DNA from: Aeromonas encheleia
GTDB lineage: Bacteria; Pseudomonadota; Gammaproteobacteria; Enterobacterales; Aeromonadaceae
DNA length: 64,000 nt
Direction of reading: 5' to 3'
Assembly (NCBI RefSeq): GCF_900637545.1
Contig: NZ_LR134376.1
Span: 2,871,001-2,935,000, forward strand
Below the pieces are notes generated by a model, which had not been told where the DNA came from, searched no databases, and was given only the letters and a program-made list of their open reading frames with translations. The position numbers and the translations under genes are program-made. This document shows positions 32,935 to 41,386 of the stretch, piece after piece (within the stretch, counting starts at the first letter, position 1; each line of letters begins with the position of its first letter).

Positions 32935-34094
32935 TGGGCGCTTTCGACCAGTTCGGCAGTCGCCTGGCCGAGAACTTAGGCATCACCAACCCGCTCGATG
33001 CCCTGCGCCAAGGCCACCCGGTGCCGGCTTACCAGGTGCTGGTCGATGGCAGTGACATCTCGGCCGCCATCCGCCCGCGCCTGATGTCGATGACCATCAC
33101 CGACAACCGGGGCTTCACCGCCGACACCATCGAAATAACCCTCGATGACAGCGACGGTCAGCTCGACATGCCACGCCGTGGGGCCACCCTGCGCGCCCTC
33201 ATTGGTTGGCAAGGCCAGGCCCTGGTCGACAAGGGCACCTATAAAATTGACGAAGTGGAGCACGGCGGTGCCCCCGATGTGCTCACCATCCGGGGCAAAT
33301 CGGCAGACCTGCGCGGCGGCATGAACAAACTGCGCGAACGCAGCTGGCACCAGACCACAGTCAGCAGCATCGTCGACCAGGTTGCCGCCCCCTACCAGCT
33401 CACCCCCTGCGTGGGTGACTCACTCAAGGGCCAGCTGATCGACCACATCGACCAGACCAACGAAAGCGATCTCGCCTTCCTCACCCGCTTGGCGGGGCAG
33501 TGCGACGCCATCGCCACCGTCAAGTCTGGCCGCCTGATGTTCATCAAGGCAGGCCAAGGCACCAACGCCAGTGGCAAGCCCCTGCCAGCCATCACCATCA
33601 CCCGCCAAGATGGCGACCAGCACCGCTTCTCCGTGGCAGACCGCGACGCATACACCGGCGTGACGGCCTACTGGCAAGACAACAAAGCAGCCGAGAAAAA
33701 GAAAATCGAGGTGAAGCGCAAGAAGAAGACCAAGCCGAAGCCGGAACGGCCTCTGCCGCCGGGTGTCGTCGTCAACAAGAAGGAACATGAACTGCTGGTC
33801 GGCGACAGCGAGAACGTTAAAGAGCTGCGCCACGTCTATGCCAACCAGACCAACGCCATGCGGGCCGCCCGTGCAGAGTGGGAACGGATCCAGCGTGGGG
33901 TGGCCGAGTTCAACATCACCCTGGCCAAGGGCCGCCCCGAGCTCTACCCGGAACAGCCAACCACCGTCAGGGGATTCAAACCTGATATCGACGCTGCCCC
34001 CTGGCTGCTCACTCAAGTGGTGCACGACCTCACCAATCAGGGCTACACCAACCGCGTACAACTCGAAGTGAAGCTGGAAGAGCTACCGGAATAA
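32934..34094 (+). CDS. D: Late control/tail hub protein gpD
   Basis: 386 residues, matching P2 gpD. PVPAYQVLVDGSDISAAIRPRLMSMTITDNRGFTADTIEITLDD at the N-terminus and the late-control D domain (SWHQTTVSSIVDQVAAPY, then DLTNQGYTNRVQLEVKLEEL at the end). A lysine-rich insert (EKKKIEVKRKKKTKPKPERP) sits at about 245-265. It is the last phage gene before the host tRNA; no ogr gene follows. Confidence 0.95.
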   Translation: MGAFDQFGSRLAENLGITNPLDALRQGHPVPAYQVLVDGSDISAAIRPRLMSMTITDNRGFTADTIEITLDDSDGQLDMPRRGATLRALIGWQGQALVDKGTYKIDEVEHGGAPDVLTIRGKSADLRGGMNKLRERSWHQTTVSSIVDQVAAPYQLTPCVGDSLKGQLIDHIDQTNESDLAFLTRLAGQCDAIATVKSGRLMFIKAGQGTNASGKPLPAITITRQDGDQHRFSVADRDAYTGVTAYWQDNKAAEKKKIEVKRKKKTKPKPERPLPPGVVVNKKEHELLVGDSENVKELRHVYANQTNAMRAARAEWERIQRGVAEFNITLAKGRPELYPEQPTTVRGFKPDIDAAPWLLTQVVHDLTNQGYTNRVQLEVKLEELPE

Positions 34095-34181
34095 ATCTGC
34101 GTGGACAAAATGTGGACATTGACGCAAAAACAAAAAGGCCACTATCGCTAGTGGCCTTCGTAAGTCTTTGATTTTAATGGT
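34095..34181. other. attR: Probable right attachment region (attR)
   Basis: From the end of gene D to the 3' end of tRNA-Leu. Contains a short direct repeat (GTGGACAAAAT / GTGGACATTGA, 34102-34125). Integration at the tRNA 3' end is inferred from gene order; the core cannot be fixed without the left end. Confidence 0.5.
34132..34160 (-). terminator. Terminator of the tRNA operon
   Basis: On the minus strand AAGGCCAC/GTGGCCTT stem with 8-base loop, followed by TTTGTTTTT. It lies 18 bp beyond the tRNA-Leu 3' end; on the plus strand it could also stop the gene D transcript. Confidence 0.85.
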
Positions 34182-34264
34182 GCCCGAGGCCGGAATCGAA
34201 CCGGCACGACGCGAACGTCGAGGGATTTTAAATCCCTTGTGTCTACCGATTTCACCACTCGGGC
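34178..34264 (-). tRNA. tRNA-Leu (anticodon UAA)
   Basis: 87 bases with encoded CCA. Acceptor GCCCGAG/CTCGGGC, anticodon loop with TAA flanked by GGGATT/AATCCC, long variable arm as in class II tRNAs, and T-loop GGTTCGAATCC. Its 3' end borders the prophage. Confidence 0.97.
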
Positions 34265-34305
34265 ACCGCAATCGGTATCAAGCCCGCGTGGCGGGCTTGT
34301 CAATA

Positions 34306-34379
34306 TGGAGGCACGTTCCGGAGTCGAACCGGACTAAACGGATTTGCAATCCGCTGCATAACCGCTTTGCTAACGCGCC
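34306..34379 (-). tRNA. tRNA-Cys (anticodon GCA)
   Basis: 74 bases with CCA. Acceptor GGCGCGT with ACGTGCC (one G-U), anticodon stem GCGGATTGCAAATCCGT, T-loop GGTTCGACTCC. Second in the Gly-Cys-Leu cluster. Confidence 0.97.
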
Positions 34380-34414
34380 ATGCAAAAGAGAGTTGGCTCT
34401 CGATTGTCTGAATT

Positions 34415-34490
<76 letters not shown>

Positions 34491-34524
34491 ATCGGTCTGG
34501 CTGATTGCCTGACTACGAGGACGC

Positions 34525-34552
34525 ATTCTAGCGATGTTCCTCGTCCAGTCAA
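34525..34552 (-). promoter_or_regulatory. Promoter of the Gly-Cys-Leu tRNA operon
   Basis: Minus strand TTGACT (34552-34547), 16-bp spacer, TAGAAT (34530-34525), followed by a GC-rich discriminator (GCGTCC) typical of stringently controlled stable-RNA promoters, 35 bp before tRNA-Gly. Confidence 0.8.
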
Positions 34553-34671
34553 CCAAAAACATTTAATACTCTGATCGTTCGGGTGTTTTTTGCCCTTACC
34601 CCACACTTTTACCGCTCATGGCCGTTTCCCGGCCCCAACGGCAGGGAAACAGCGGTTTGCCTGCCGGCAGA

Positions 34672-35226
34672 CTAAAAGCGGGAGTGGTAGGTCAGATCGC
34701 CCCAGGCGGCCTTCATGTACTGGAACATGGACCAGAAGGTGAGCACTGTCGCCACGTAGAGCAGCACGTAGGCTAACCACACCATCCAGATATCGTATTG
34801 CCAGATGAGGCCAGTGAGCGACACCATCTGGATCATGGTCTTCCATTTGCCGATCCAGCTGACCGCCACCGAGGAGCGCTTGCCGAGCTCGGCCATCCAC
34901 TCGCGCAGGGCGGAGATGATGATCTCGCGGCCAATCATGGTCATGGCGGGGATGGTGACCCAGATGGTGTTGTAGTGTTCGACGATGACCACCAGGGCGG
35001 CGGCTACCATGATCTTGTCGGCGACCGGATCGAGGAAAGCGCCAAAAGCGGTGGACTGGTTCAGCTTGCGGGCGAGATAGCCATCAAACCAGTCGGTCGC
35101 CGCCGCCACGATAAAGACGATGGCGGCCGCCATGTAGGACCACTGATAGGGAAGATAGAACAGGATGACGAAGACGGGGATGAGCAAAATCCGAAAAAAC
35201 GTCAGCAGGTTAGGAATATTTGTCAT
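34672..35226 (-). CDS. pgsA: CDP-diacylglycerol-glycerol-3-phosphate 3-phosphatidyltransferase
   Basis: 184 residues, normal for PgsA. The CDP-alcohol phosphotransferase motif is seen as [27 protein letters not shown] (near 45-70). Four or more membrane helices. Starts [20 protein letters not shown]. Makes phosphatidylglycerophosphate in the inner membrane. It precedes the tRNA cluster, a common gammaproteobacterial order (uvrY-uvrC-pgsA-tRNAs). Confidence 0.96.
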   Translation of the reverse strand: MTNIPNLLTFFRILLIPVFVILFYLPYQWSYMAAAIVFIVAAATDWFDGYLARKLNQSTAFGAFLDPVADKIMVAAALVVIVEHYNTIWVTIPAMTMIGREIIISALREWMAELGKRSSVAVSWIGKWKTMIQMVSLTGLIWQYDIWMVWLAYVLLYVATVLTFWSMFQYMKAAWGDLTYHSRF

Positions 35227-35417
35227 TATTTTTCAGCCACTTCTTGTATGCCGCTACATGGTAGCCCCAAGCCGATCGCTGATGCAACCGGGTCGGTGCC
35301 CGCCTTGGTCTATGAATCCATCAATAACCTCAGGATGGGGCCATTATGGCATTGGCGGGCCCCCTGCGTCACGGCCCTTGTACGTCGGAAGGGTGAGTTT
35401 ACCCCCGCTCGACGGCG

Positions 35418-35493
35418 CTAGAGCGAGTGCCACACATCGTGGGTGCTGTGGGTTAAACCAACTCCTGGCCGATGTCGGATACCACTTGCCCTG
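35418..35493 (-). repeat. Degenerate copy of the uvrC 3' end
   Basis: 35420-35430 repeats AGAGCGAGTGC of 35518-35528, and about 60 further bases match with substitutions and a 3-base insertion (ACTCCTGGCCGATGTCGG versus GCTCCTGGCTGATGCCGG); offset about 98 bp. On the minus strand it still reads GQEL then a stop. The rest of 35227-35515 holds no gene. Confidence 0.65.
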
Positions 35494-35515
35494 AACAGCA
35501 GGAGTTTATCCCGGC

Positions 35516-37366
35516 TCAGAGCGAGTGCAGCGCATCATGAATGGACTGGGCCAGCTCCTGGCTGATGCCGGGCACCTTGGCGAGCTCGTCCACCCCCGCC
35601 TTCTTCACCTCCTGCAACCCGCCCAGATACTTGAGCAGGGCCTGCCGGCGCTTGGGCCCCACCCCCGGGATCTCCTCCAGGGTGCTGGTGGTGCGCGCCT
35701 TGGCCCGCCGGGCACGGTGGCCGGTGATGGCAAAACGGTGAGATTCATCGCGAATGTGCTGGATAAGGTGCAAAGCGGGCATATCTGCCGGCAAGTGCAG
35801 CTCTTCGTGACTATCTCCCAGGATCAGGGTCTCCAGCCCCGCCTTGCGGGTCACCCCCTTGGCGATGCCCACCAGCAGCGGGTACTTGCCGCCGAGAAAC
35901 TCCAGCTGGCGAGTCAGGATCTCCTCGGCACGGCGCAACTGGCCGAGGCCGCCGTCGATAAACAGCACGTCCGGTACCTTGTCCGGCTCCTGCAGCTTGC
36001 CGAAGCGGCGCTCCAGCGCCTGCTCCATGGCGGCGTAGTCATCCCCGCCGGTGATGCCGTCGATGTTGAAGCGGCGATATTCGGATGAAAGCGGCCCCTC
36101 CCGGTTGAACACCACGCAGGAGGCCACGGTGCGCTCCCCCATGGTGTGGGAGATGTCGAAACACTCCATGCGGGCGATGGGGGCCTCCAGCTCCAGCAAC
36201 TCCTCCAGCTGGCTGAAGCGGGCCGTGGTGGTGCTCTTGTGGGCGAGGCGCGAGCGCAGCGCCGTCTCGGCATTGATGGTGGCGAGCCTGATGAAGCGTG
36301 CTCGTTCACTACGGGTGCGGCTCTGCACCCGGACCTTGTAGCCCGCGGTCTGACTCAGGGTCTCGGCGATCACCGCCTCGTCTTCCAGTGCCACATCCAG
36401 CAGCACCTCGCTCGGGATCTGCCTGCCCCCCTGCCCCGACAGGTAGAACTGCAGCAGGAAGGATTGCACTACTTCCTCGGGCGGCGTATCCGCCGGCACC
36501 TTGGGGAAATAGCTGCGCGAGCCGAGCACCTTGCCCTGACGGATGAACAGCACATGGATGCAGGCCGCCCCCTGATCGAAGGCGACGCCGACCACATCCA
36601 GCTCGTCGAGCACGTTGCCGCTCACCGACTGCTGCTCGGTCACCCGCCGCAGCGCCTGGATCTGATCCCGGTAGCGGGCCGCCTCCTCGAAGCGCAGATC
36701 GCCGCTGGCGGACTCCATCTTGCCCACCAGCTCTCCTATCACCTGCTGGTTCTTGCCCGCCAGGAACAGCTTGGCCAGCTCCACCTGCTGGGCATACTCC
36801 GCCTCGCTCACCAACCCGGCCACGCAGGGTCCGGCGCAGCGCTTGAGCTGATAGAGCAGGCAGGGGCGGCTGCGGTTGGCGTAGACCGCATCCTCGCACT
36901 GGCGCACCGGGAAGATCTTCTGCATCAGGTGCAGGCTCTCGCGCACGGCGCCGCCGGAAGGATAAGGACCGAAGTACTCCCCCTTCACCTTGCGGGCACC
37001 GCGGTGAACGCCGATACGGGGATGCCGGTGGGCGGTGATGATGATCCAGGGGTAGGACTTGTCGTCTCGCAGCAACACGTTGTAGCGCGGCTGGTACTGC
37101 TTGATGAGATTGTGCTCGAGGATCAGCGCCTCGGTCTCGGTATGAGTCACCGTCAGCTGGATATCGGCGATCTGGCGCACCAGGGTGCGGGTCTTGATGC
37201 TGTCGACGTTGGTGCGAAAATAGGAGGCGAGCCGTTTTTTCAGATCCTTGGCCTTGCCCACGTAGATGCAGGTGCCACCCTGATCATACATGCGATAGAC
37301 GCCGCTCTGATGCGTCACCGCGTTCAGAAACGCCTTGCTGTCGAAGAGAGGTTCAGGAGAGGTCAT
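35516..37366 (-). CDS. uvrC: Excinuclease ABC subunit C
   Basis: 616 residues, typical UvrC. N-terminal GIY-YIG nuclease (residues about 16-94, [25 protein letters not shown]), a Cys-rich segment ([16 protein letters not shown]), UVR domain near 205-240, RNase H-like C-terminal nuclease ([34 protein letters not shown]) and two helix-hairpin-helix motifs at the end ([18 protein letters not shown]). Nicks both sides of UvrB-bound lesions. Normally cotranscribed with uvrY. The start region is tandemly duplicated upstream (separate entry). Confidence 0.97.
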   Translation of the reverse strand: MTSPEPLFDSKAFLNAVTHQSGVYRMYDQGGTCIYVGKAKDLKKRLASYFRTNVDSIKTRTLVRQIADIQLTVTHTETEALILEHNLIKQYQPRYNVLLRDDKSYPWIIITAHRHPRIGVHRGARKVKGEYFGPYPSGGAVRESLHLMQKIFPVRQCEDAVYANRSRPCLLYQLKRCAGPCVAGLVSEAEYAQQVELAKLFLAGKNQQVIGELVGKMESASGDLRFEEAARYRDQIQALRRVTEQQSVSGNVLDELDVVGVAFDQGAACIHVLFIRQGKVLGSRSYFPKVPADTPPEEVVQSFLLQFYLSGQGGRQIPSEVLLDVALEDEAVIAETLSQTAGYKVRVQSRTRSERARFIRLATINAETALRSRLAHKSTTTARFSQLEELLELEAPIARMECFDISHTMGERTVASCVVFNREGPLSSEYRRFNIDGITGGDDYAAMEQALERRFGKLQEPDKVPDVLFIDGGLGQLRRAEEILTRQLEFLGGKYPLLVGIAKGVTRKAGLETLILGDSHEELHLPADMPALHLIQHIRDESHRFAITGHRARRAKARTTSTLEEIPGVGPKRRQALLKYLGGLQEVKKAGVDELAKVPGISQELAQSIHDALHSL

Positions 37367-37545
37367 GATGGCTCCGGCGACAGACGTCGATATGCTGGTG
37401 CGTCACCGCGTTCAGAAACGCCTTGCTGTCGAAGAGAGGTTCAGGAGAAGTCATGATGGCTCCGGCGACAGACGTCGATATGCTGGTGCGTCACCACGCT
37501 CAGAAACGCCTTGCTGTCGAAGTGGGGCTCGGGGGGAAGGGTCAT
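37311..37545 (-). repeat. 88-bp tandem repeat of the uvrC start region
   Basis: The segment holding the uvrC ATG and its first about 18 codons recurs at 88-bp steps (TGCGTCACC at 37311, 37399, 37487). Because 88 is not a multiple of 3, each upstream copy starts a short frame: ATG 37545 to stop 37441 (34 codons) and ATG 37454 to stop 37353 (33 codons). Each stop lies 14 bases inside the next copy's start, so the three starts form a chain ending at uvrC ATG 37366. Confidence 0.92.
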
Positions 37546-37632
37546 CTGCTACTCGGCTAAAAACAAAGGGATCACGCTCATGAGCAGAGGATACTGCGCC
37601 CCGCCACCCGAAAGCAAAAGGCACCGGAAAGC

Positions 37633-37656
37633 AAAAGGCGGCCCGTGCCGCCTTTT
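37633..37656 (-). terminator. Terminator between uvrY and uvrC
   Basis: AAAAGGCGGC/GCCGCCTTTT stem with 4-base loop, 18 bp after the uvrY stop; symmetric. It may reduce readthrough from uvrY into uvrC. Confidence 0.75.
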
Positions 37657-37674
37657 GCGCATCAGGGTTTCCGG

Positions 37675-38319
37675 TTACAGGGTGTCGGCATCCAGCATGC
37701 CATAGCGAATGGCCAGATGGGTCAGCTCCACATCGCCATTGATGTTGAGCTTGCTGAACAGGCGGTAACGGTAGCTGTTGACCGTCTTCGGGCTCAGGTT
37801 CAGCTGCTCGGAGATATCGGTCACCTTCTGCCCCTTGGTGATCATCATCATGATCTGCAGCTCGCGCTCGGAGAGGGACTTGAAGGGGTTCTCGTCGGCC
37901 GAGGCAAACTGGCTGAGGGCCATCTGCTGGGCGATCTCCGGGGAGATGTAACGCTGGCCGGAGTGCACCAGCCGGATGGCGTGGATCATCTCGTCCGGGG
38001 CCGCGCCCTTGGTCAGATAACCGGCGGCGCCCGCCTGCATCACCTTGGTGGGGAACGGGTTCTCTGAATGAATGGTCAGCACTATGATGCGCACATCGGG
38101 CCGGATCCGCAGGATCTTGCGGGTCGCCTCCAGGCCGCCGATGCCCGGCATGTTCATGTCCATCAGGATCACGTCGGGGTGGTGTTGCCGGCAGAAGGTC
38201 ACGGCTGTCTCGCCGCTCTGTGCCTCGCCCACCACCTTGATCCCGCGGACATCCTCCAAAATGCGTCTTATCCCTGTACGCACCAACTCATGATCATCGA
38301 CCAGGAATACATTAATCAC
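37675..38319 (-). CDS. uvrY: Response regulator UvrY/GacA
   Basis: 214 residues. Receiver domain with DD at 8-9, phospho-acceptor Asp54 (ILMDMNMPG) and Lys104-region (GYLTKG), then a LuxR-type helix-turn-helix (LSERELQIMMMITKGQKVTDISEQLNLSPKTVNSYRYRLFSKL). Matches the BarA/UvrY (GacS/GacA) regulator of CsrA-binding small RNAs. Standard place upstream of uvrC. Confidence 0.96.
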   Translation of the reverse strand: MINVFLVDDHELVRTGIRRILEDVRGIKVVGEAQSGETAVTFCRQHHPDVILMDMNMPGIGGLEATRKILRIRPDVRIIVLTIHSENPFPTKVMQAGAAGYLTKGAAPDEMIHAIRLVHSGQRYISPEIAQQMALSQFASADENPFKSLSERELQIMMMITKGQKVTDISEQLNLSPKTVNSYRYRLFSKLNINGDVELTHLAIRYGMLDADTL

Positions 38320-38514
38320 CCATACACCCCGTTTTTTATCTCGTTATATGCCAGTTAGGGTTAACACGGCGTCTTGCATCATAACCAAACTCGATGATTT
38401 GGCAAACCATGCCCTGTGAAAGTTTGAAACTGCTCGTGAATACTGTTTATTATCAAATAATTATATACAGACTCAACTTTGAAGCGGCATGTCGCCGCAG
38501 ACCACCGCCACAAT
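38320..38514. other. Upstream region of uvrY
   Basis: AT-richer non-coding DNA of about 195 bp ahead of uvrY (minus strand); should contain its promoter. No clear motif selected. Confidence 0.3.
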
Positions 38515-38515
38515 G

Positions 38516-38548
38516 AAAAAAGCCCCGAATTTCCATCCGGGGCTTTTT
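38516..38548 (-). terminator. Terminator of the reductase operon
   Basis: GCCCCG/CGGGGC stem with A-tract and T-tract on either side, 20 bp after the NapC-type gene. Confidence 0.85.
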
Positions 38549-38567
38549 AAGGCAGGGTAACCCGCTA

Positions 38568-39179
38568 TTACTTGACCGTGCCCGCCTTGGCCGCCTCCCT
38601 GGCCCGCAGATCATGCTGGAATTGATACTCCGGCTGGGTCTCGTTGAGGCGGCTGCGCAGCTCGCCGTTGTGGCCAATGGTCACGTGGCAAGAGACGCAT
38701 TGGAGTTTTTCCCCTTTTTGTTGCATCTCCTGGTAATGGGCGTGCATCTGCAGTGACTTGGGGTTGGTGGCCACCGTTTTTTCCAGCAGTCCCTGGTGAC
38801 AGGAGAGGCAGCCCGAATCGTAGACAAACTCCTCGCGCCTATCCCGCTTACCGAGCCAGTCGATCTTGCTGGTATCGGTCAGGGTCACCTTGTAGACGTC
38901 GTTGAGACCACTGGTCGCTTTCTTCAGCAGGTAGTTGAAGGTGTTGTCATGGGGCAGGTGACAATCGGCACATTCCGCCTTGAAGCCCACCCTGTTGCTA
39001 CCCCCGTGAATATCATGCCGATAGGCCTCCACCATGGGTTTCATCTCGTGGCAGGAACCACAGAAGCGCTCGTCACCGGTCGCCTTGACCACCTCGGCCC
39101 CGATCAGGCTGATCCCCAGGGAGACCAGACCCAGGACGCACGCCAACAGTAGACCGAATTTCATTCGATTCATCAACAA
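38568..39179 (-). CDS. NapC/NirT-type tetraheme quinol dehydrogenase
   Basis: 203 residues. One N-terminal membrane anchor (about 7-27), then four CxxCH heme sites (CGSCH, CADCH, CLSCH, CVSCH). The NapC/NirT/CymA family oxidises menaquinol and passes electrons to periplasmic reductases. Third gene of the operon with a tetraheme cytochrome and a flavoprotein, giving a full quinol-to-substrate chain. ATG 39173 is an alternative start. Confidence 0.93.
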   Translation of the reverse strand: MLMNRMKFGLLLACVLGLVSLGISLIGAEVVKATGDERFCGSCHEMKPMVEAYRHDIHGGSNRVGFKAECADCHLPHDNTFNYLLKKATSGLNDVYKVTLTDTSKIDWLGKRDRREEFVYDSGCLSCHQGLLEKTVATNPKSLQMHAHYQEMQQKGEKLQCVSCHVTIGHNGELRSRLNETQPEYQFQHDLRAREAAKAGTVK

Positions 39180-39184
39180 GGCTC

Positions 39185-39595
39185 CTAGGGGGTGGGACCA
39201 AACCAGTCACGGGTATTGTCGTGGCAGGTCTGGCAGAGATTTTGGGACGGCTTGTGCTCGGCATGGCACTCGTAGCAATCGAGATCCAGCTTGTCGTGCA
39301 GCGAGTTGTGCGGATTGGTGTGGTTCGCATCCATGAAACGGGTGCGATTCGCCACCTTCTGCGCGCTGCCGTGGCACGCCAGACAGTCCTCGGTCTTGAG
39401 CCGCTGATACTGCTTGGGATCCTTCCCCTGGTGACAGTTCTCACAGGTGAAGCCGAGCTTGCCATGATGCGGCTTGAGGCTATGGCTGGCCGCCGGGGAG
39501 ACGGGCGTCATCGCCGTGACAGGAGGCTCGGCCAGGGCACCGCCGCCAAACCAGAGGCCCGCCAGCGCCATCAGGGTCAGGAATAATGGTCTCAT
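39185..39595 (-). CDS. Periplasmic tetraheme cytochrome c
   Basis: 136 residues from ATG 39595, which follows AAGGAG and AGAGGA; an ATG at 39616 would overlap the upstream gene. Cleavable signal peptide (to about residue 23, ALAEPP). Four CxxCH sites: CENCH, CLACH, CYECH, CQTCH, with further histidines for bis-His ligation. It resembles the heme domain of flavocytochrome c fumarate reductases as a separate protein, so it likely feeds the flavoprotein encoded just upstream. Confidence 0.92.
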   Translation of the reverse strand: MRPLFLTLMALAGLWFGGGALAEPPVTAMTPVSPAASHSLKPHHGKLGFTCENCHQGKDPKQYQRLKTEDCLACHGSAQKVANRTRFMDANHTNPHNSLHDKLDLDCYECHAEHKPSQNLCQTCHDNTRDWFGPTP

Positions 39596-39606
39596 TCCTC
39601 TGCTCC

Positions 39607-41223
39607 TTAAGCCCAAGGCTCTGTTTTAGCGGCATTTTCGCCGGCGATCATGCCATAGACACCGCTATCCAGGCTGCTGCAGGCGGTCAATCGGATATAA
39701 CCGAAGGTACCGGCGGCGGCTTCACCGCAGACGAAGACGCCGGGAATGGGCTGTTGACTGACCACATCCAGCGCTTCGGCCCTGGGGGTGATGAGGGCGC
39801 CACCCTGGCTGTAGTTGTAACGGGGATTGAGATACATGGCGTAATAGGGCGCCTTGCCGATGGCAATGGCGCTGCCCACCACGGCTCTTGGCTTGCCAAA
39901 GGCATCCTGATCCTTGGCCATGTTGGCGTTGTATTCGGCGATGGTCGCCTCCAGCTTGTCCAGATCCATCTCGAAGCGGGCCGCCAGTTCGGTCAGGGTA
40001 TCGAACTTCCAGATGGTGCCCTCGGTGCCATTTTTCGCCTCCAGCGAGAGTTGGAAGCGCTGCTTGTCGTGATAACTGTCCACCCCGGTCTGGTCATAGA
40101 TGAGGATCGCCTGCTGGCCGGGTTTGAGCTTGCGCCGCTCGGCCAGGATCGCCAGCCCCAGACCCTGACGGTCGTTGTTGTTGTGCTCGTTGATGAAACG
40201 CTTGCAGGTCTGCGGGTTCACCAGAATGCCCCAGTTGATGTCCTCGGTGGGGATGGCGAAGGCGAAGCGGAAGAGCGTCATGTGCACCGGCTTGAAGCCC
40301 GCCTGCATCATGCACTTGAGGGCGCCGCCGGTGGCGCCTGGACTGGCGGTAGAGACGCAATCGTGCAGCACGCCTATCTCATCGCCGCGGAACTTGCGAT
40401 CCTGATTGAAGCCACCCGAGGCCATCACCAGCGCCCGCTTCACCTTGTAGCGCTTGGTGACGCCCGTACCGTTGAAGGCGGGATCGTCGTTGCGGCCGAA
40501 GTCGGGGGTATTCAGATCGAAGAAATACTCCTCACGCACCCGCACCCCTACCACGCGGCCGGTCGCATCCCGATAGATCTCTTCCAGCTTGACCCGCTTG
40601 CGGATCTCGATGTTGGGCAGGTGCTTGGCCATGTAGCCGTGCAGGTTCTTGATGACACCGGTCCCCCCCTCTTTTGGCCATACGACCCGGGCGCGGGAGT
40701 GACCGCCGAGGTTTTTAACCCCAGTGCCGTTGCCCATGCTCTTGTCATATTCGACGCCGTGCTCGGCCATGAAGTCGAAGAGCTGCAAGCTGTTTTGTGC
40801 GACGACCTTGCTGATTTCGGGATGATTGAAGCCCTTGGACTCCTTCTCCATGTCCGCATAGAGCAGCTCCCAGCTGTCATCCGTCACCCCCATCTCTTTT
40901 TGCCACCGGGAACCGACCACCGCCATGTTGAGGCCGGAGATCAGGGAGGAGCCACCGAGACGAGACATCTTGTCGGCGATGACGATTTTCATGCCGGTCC
41001 GGGTCTCGGCCGCCTTGATGGCCGCAACGGAGCCCGCGATGCCGCTGCCGACGATCAGAATGTCCATCTCCTCGTCCCAAGGCAGTTGAGTCGGGTCTAT
41101 GCAGCTCTGGGCCTGATTGGCGGCCGCAGCCGCGGGCAGGGCGGCGGCGATGGACGCAAAGGCGGCTGTCTGCAGGCCCTTGGTCAAAAAATCGCGCCGG
41201 GAACGATTGGAATTCTCTTGCAT
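39607..41223 (-). CDS. Tat-exported flavoprotein reductase (fumarate reductase/succinate dehydrogenase flavoprotein family)
   Basis: 538 residues from ATG 41223. Twin-arginine signal (RSRRDFLTKGLQTAAFASIAAAL). FAD-binding GxGxxG as DILIVGSGIAGSVAAIKAAE near 52, and SRLGGSSLISGLNMAV. The C-terminal IPGVFVCGEAAAGTFGYIRLTACSSLDSGVYG is the second FAD contact. Usual fumarate-reductase active-site signatures (HPT and H-x-TMGG) are not seen; equivalent places read KPVHMTLFRF and YNYSQGG. So an enoate other than fumarate (for example urocanate or methacrylate type) is possible. No heme domain: the neighbouring cytochrome supplies electrons. Confidence 0.88.
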   Translation of the reverse strand: MQENSNRSRRDFLTKGLQTAAFASIAAALPAAAAANQAQSCIDPTQLPWDEEMDILIVGSGIAGSVAAIKAAETRTGMKIVIADKMSRLGGSSLISGLNMAVVGSRWQKEMGVTDDSWELLYADMEKESKGFNHPEISKVVAQNSLQLFDFMAEHGVEYDKSMGNGTGVKNLGGHSRARVVWPKEGGTGVIKNLHGYMAKHLPNIEIRKRVKLEEIYRDATGRVVGVRVREEYFFDLNTPDFGRNDDPAFNGTGVTKRYKVKRALVMASGGFNQDRKFRGDEIGVLHDCVSTASPGATGGALKCMMQAGFKPVHMTLFRFAFAIPTEDINWGILVNPQTCKRFINEHNNNDRQGLGLAILAERRKLKPGQQAILIYDQTGVDSYHDKQRFQLSLEAKNGTEGTIWKFDTLTELAARFEMDLDKLEATIAEYNANMAKDQDAFGKPRAVVGSAIAIGKAPYYAMYLNPRYNYSQGGALITPRAEALDVVSQQPIPGVFVCGEAAAGTFGYIRLTACSSLDSGVYGMIAGENAAKTEPWA

Positions 41224-41386
41224 GATGCACTCTCTGCTACTGAAGGAGAGCGCCATGGTCCATAATGCGCGGGCGCCGCTCCATAGTGGCTGACCGCAGA
41301 TCGGCGCCGGGCTTGATCTGCATCAAGGACGCGGGGACGCCTATTGGGTCTCCTTCCCCATGTCCCCCTCCAGGAGCCACGAATTC

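Noticed and set aside
37311..37545. CRISPR-like array upstream of uvrC
   Set aside because: The 88-bp units are contiguous tandem copies of coding sequence with no spacers. No CRISPR array was found in the window.
39586..41265. 559-codon plus-strand frame opposite the flavoprotein
   Set aside because: Antisense shadow; the opposite strand has a Tat signal and FAD motifs.
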